A stretch of DNA of 64,000 nucleotides, from positions 62,001 through 126,000 of the forward strand of contig WBMZ01010152.1 of assembly GCA_013400975.1 (NCBI GenBank), given 5' to 3'. The translations under genes were made by a program, and so were the position numbers. Below are positions 62,401-64,000 of this stretch, piece by piece. A model generated the notes under the pieces. It was not told the DNA's origin. It saw only the letters and a program-made list of their open reading frames with translations, and did no database searches. The DNA comes from Atrichornis clamosus. Lineage: Eukaryota > Chordata > Aves > Passeriformes > Menuridae. Positions within the stretch are counted from its first letter, which is position 1. Each line of letters starts with the position of its first letter.

Positions 62401-64000
62401 ATACTGAAAGATCCTGGAAAGTTCAAAGGTCTTTGCTGGATGCTGAGTTGTATCCCTGTGCAGAAAAAAACTTGAGATTTTCTGGCTGGCATCAATGCAG
62501 TGATTATCATGGATACATTGATAAAGAAGTGAAAATTAGTTGCAGTCTGGTTCCCGCCGAGAGTGAGGTGTTGAGGACTGGGCACTGAACACCTTCTCTC
62601 TTGAGCAGGTAAATGTCATAGTCCAAAGCTGCCTTACACTTCATCTCATTATTTGTTTTCACTGGGGCAGACTTCTCTTCTTCCCAAACAGTTTCTCTCT
62701 TGTGATGCCTCATAGCCTGCCTTATGTCCATGCTCTCGTTCAGCTGGGGGGAAAATGCTGTCTTGGAGGGAGCAATAAGTGGTCAGGTTGGAACAGATGC
62801 CCAGTTCCCTCAACTGGAAGATTTTGGTGTGATGCTGCTTTACTAAGCAGGTTTTTTATTATAATAGTACTTGCATATGTGACTTGGCCTAATGTAATAA
62901 AGGCAAAGAGCAGGTACATAGAAAGTGTTCTGCTTGTAATGGCAGCCCATTTCTATGTGTTCAAGTAACATCAGGTAATTACAAACAGAAGTGATCACAT
63001 CTGAAGAAAAAATTTTCACTGTATCCATGACTTAGTATGATTTACCTTCCCCTTATTATTTCTTAATTTAAAAATTACTGCATGCTGTCTTTGAAATGTT
63101 GCAATTGTGTTGGTATTTGAAGTACTTGTAAGTACTTGTGCAAATCAGTTTTTCTGATGTTTGTCTGCAGGGCGAGGTGTGTGTTTATGTGCCCAGGGAA
63201 AGGAGATGCATTTGCATCCAGGAGGGTGTAGCAAGTGAACGGGTGCCAAAACGGAGTCTGTAGGAACAGTTGCACTAAAACAGTACAGGGTAAAAATGTT
63301 GGCAAATGAAAATAACTAGCTTCTGAAGAGAGAATGGGATCTCATCCTCCCTGTAAATGCTGCTGATCTGAAGGCCTAAATGATAGCTTTTGGTGATGAA
63401 TCTTTCCAAAGACACTTGTAAAGCCACCATGGTGCACATATGAAGATGCACGGTATTTTTGTAGATATAATTATATTTCATAAAGTATTGTTAACCTTTG
63501 AGGTGCTGACGAACAGTTATTACATTTCTGTACTTTAGGGGCATCTTAATTTTAGGATGTTTCAGTGAAATCATTACCATTAGCTTCAGTAGGTGTTGAA
63601 TTAAACCCTAATTTACGTGGGACAGCTAATCATACATAGCATTATACCTGTTTTTCATGTGCCTCTCAGCCAAAGATCTGTTAGTATTTTATGCAAGTAA
63701 AAACATAATTGCTGCAGAATATCTCCAGAATGTTTCTTGTGATTCAAGACCTCGTATTCATAAGAGCAGACTAATAGATACCTTATCTTCCCACTGCTTT
63801 GCAGTGCATGGAGCTTGGAGAGACAAAATTCCTGGTATATTCTACTCCATAGATAGCCTGGCTTTGAATTGTTGCTGTATGATTCCCACTTTCAGACTTT
63901 GGCTTGAAGTGCAAGGCAGCCACAAGGATGTGCCATGTAGCCTGAGAAGAAACCCAGCAGATCTTTTATCATTATTGCCTTGTCTCTGGCTCACGGAGAA

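Larger units (their letters stand above)
55076..64000. other. AT-rich non-coding stretch to the end of the window
   Basis: No gene was recognised. A GC-richer block at 55640-55900 is open on both strands but matches nothing I know. The 134-codon frame at 62071-62475 (+) has no recognisable domain. The stretch also includes an A-rich AATAAA array (57325-57355), (AT)9 at 59432-59449, and an old-repeat candidate at 58424-58540. Confidence 0.5.

Noticed and set aside
62071..62475. A 134-codon + frame as a possible gene.
   Set aside because: I cannot relate the peptide to any family, and the length is within chance for a 64-kb window on six frames.
63171..63261. A possible exon after TTTGTCTGCAG (open for about 30 codons, starting GEVCVYVPRERRC).
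   Set aside because: No donor GT in a suitable place before the stop, and the peptide matches no TAF4 or neighbouring-gene sequence I know.
1..64000. CRISPR arrays, operons, integrons or phage modules.
   Set aside because: No spaced direct repeats of CRISPR type, no ribosome-binding-site-led gene strings and no bacterial genes. The window is vertebrate genomic DNA.

Overview
The window looks like a stretch of bird nuclear genome, probably passerine or another songbird-like Neoavian. It is AT-rich and gene-poor. It carries CR1 LINE 3' ends with typical avian wording, an LTR-like block that opens TGTGGTGGTTTAAACC, and relics of old sauropsid repeats. I see no prokaryotic gene structure. The many short open frames are chance frames in non-coding DNA, not genes.

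Only one gene can be supported. Two small + strand exons, 189-245 (19 codons) and 24813-24935 (41 codons), have clean AG/GT borders and both sit in phase 0. Joined, they read SRSRQEDPEQARLKQKAKE followed by MQQQELAQMRQRDANLTALAAIGPRKKRK..., which I recognise as the basic helical stretch near the C-terminus of TFIID subunit TAF4. TAF4B is the less likely paralogue because it reads KKRPL after the shared core. The exons are separated by an intron of about 24.6 kb. I could not find the expected last coding exon (the conserved RDLIFC...-type C-terminal block) in the remaining 39 kb. Either the last intron runs beyond the window or that exon escaped a by-eye search.

Layout: 1-188, end of an upstream intron. 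189-245, exon. 246-24812, a long intron holding a CpG-rich patch (1540-1865), a TAATTA cluster (3653-3696), a + strand CR1 3' end (6990-7376), a 45-bp GC-rich minisatellite with nine perfect copies (9334-9738, about 12 units in all), a (TA)16 microsatellite (17435-17466) and a rearranged CR1 with pieces in opposite orientations (22750-23390). 24813-24935, exon. 24936-64000, non-coding sequence with a probable ERV LTR (33018 to about 33735), a GC-rich patch (42005-42270), a very short CR1 stub (48871-48911), a G14 run (50890-50903), a tRNA-derived SINE relic on the minus strand (about 54975-55075), an A-rich array with four AATAAA hexamers (57325-57355) and an ancient-repeat candidate (58424-58540).

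I did not find an undescribed biological system. The most unusual signals are the perfectly homogenised, G-quadruplex-prone minisatellite inside a TAF4 intron, the mosaic CR1, and a recurrent GGGGTTTTTT/AAAAAACCCC box seen at least ten times.
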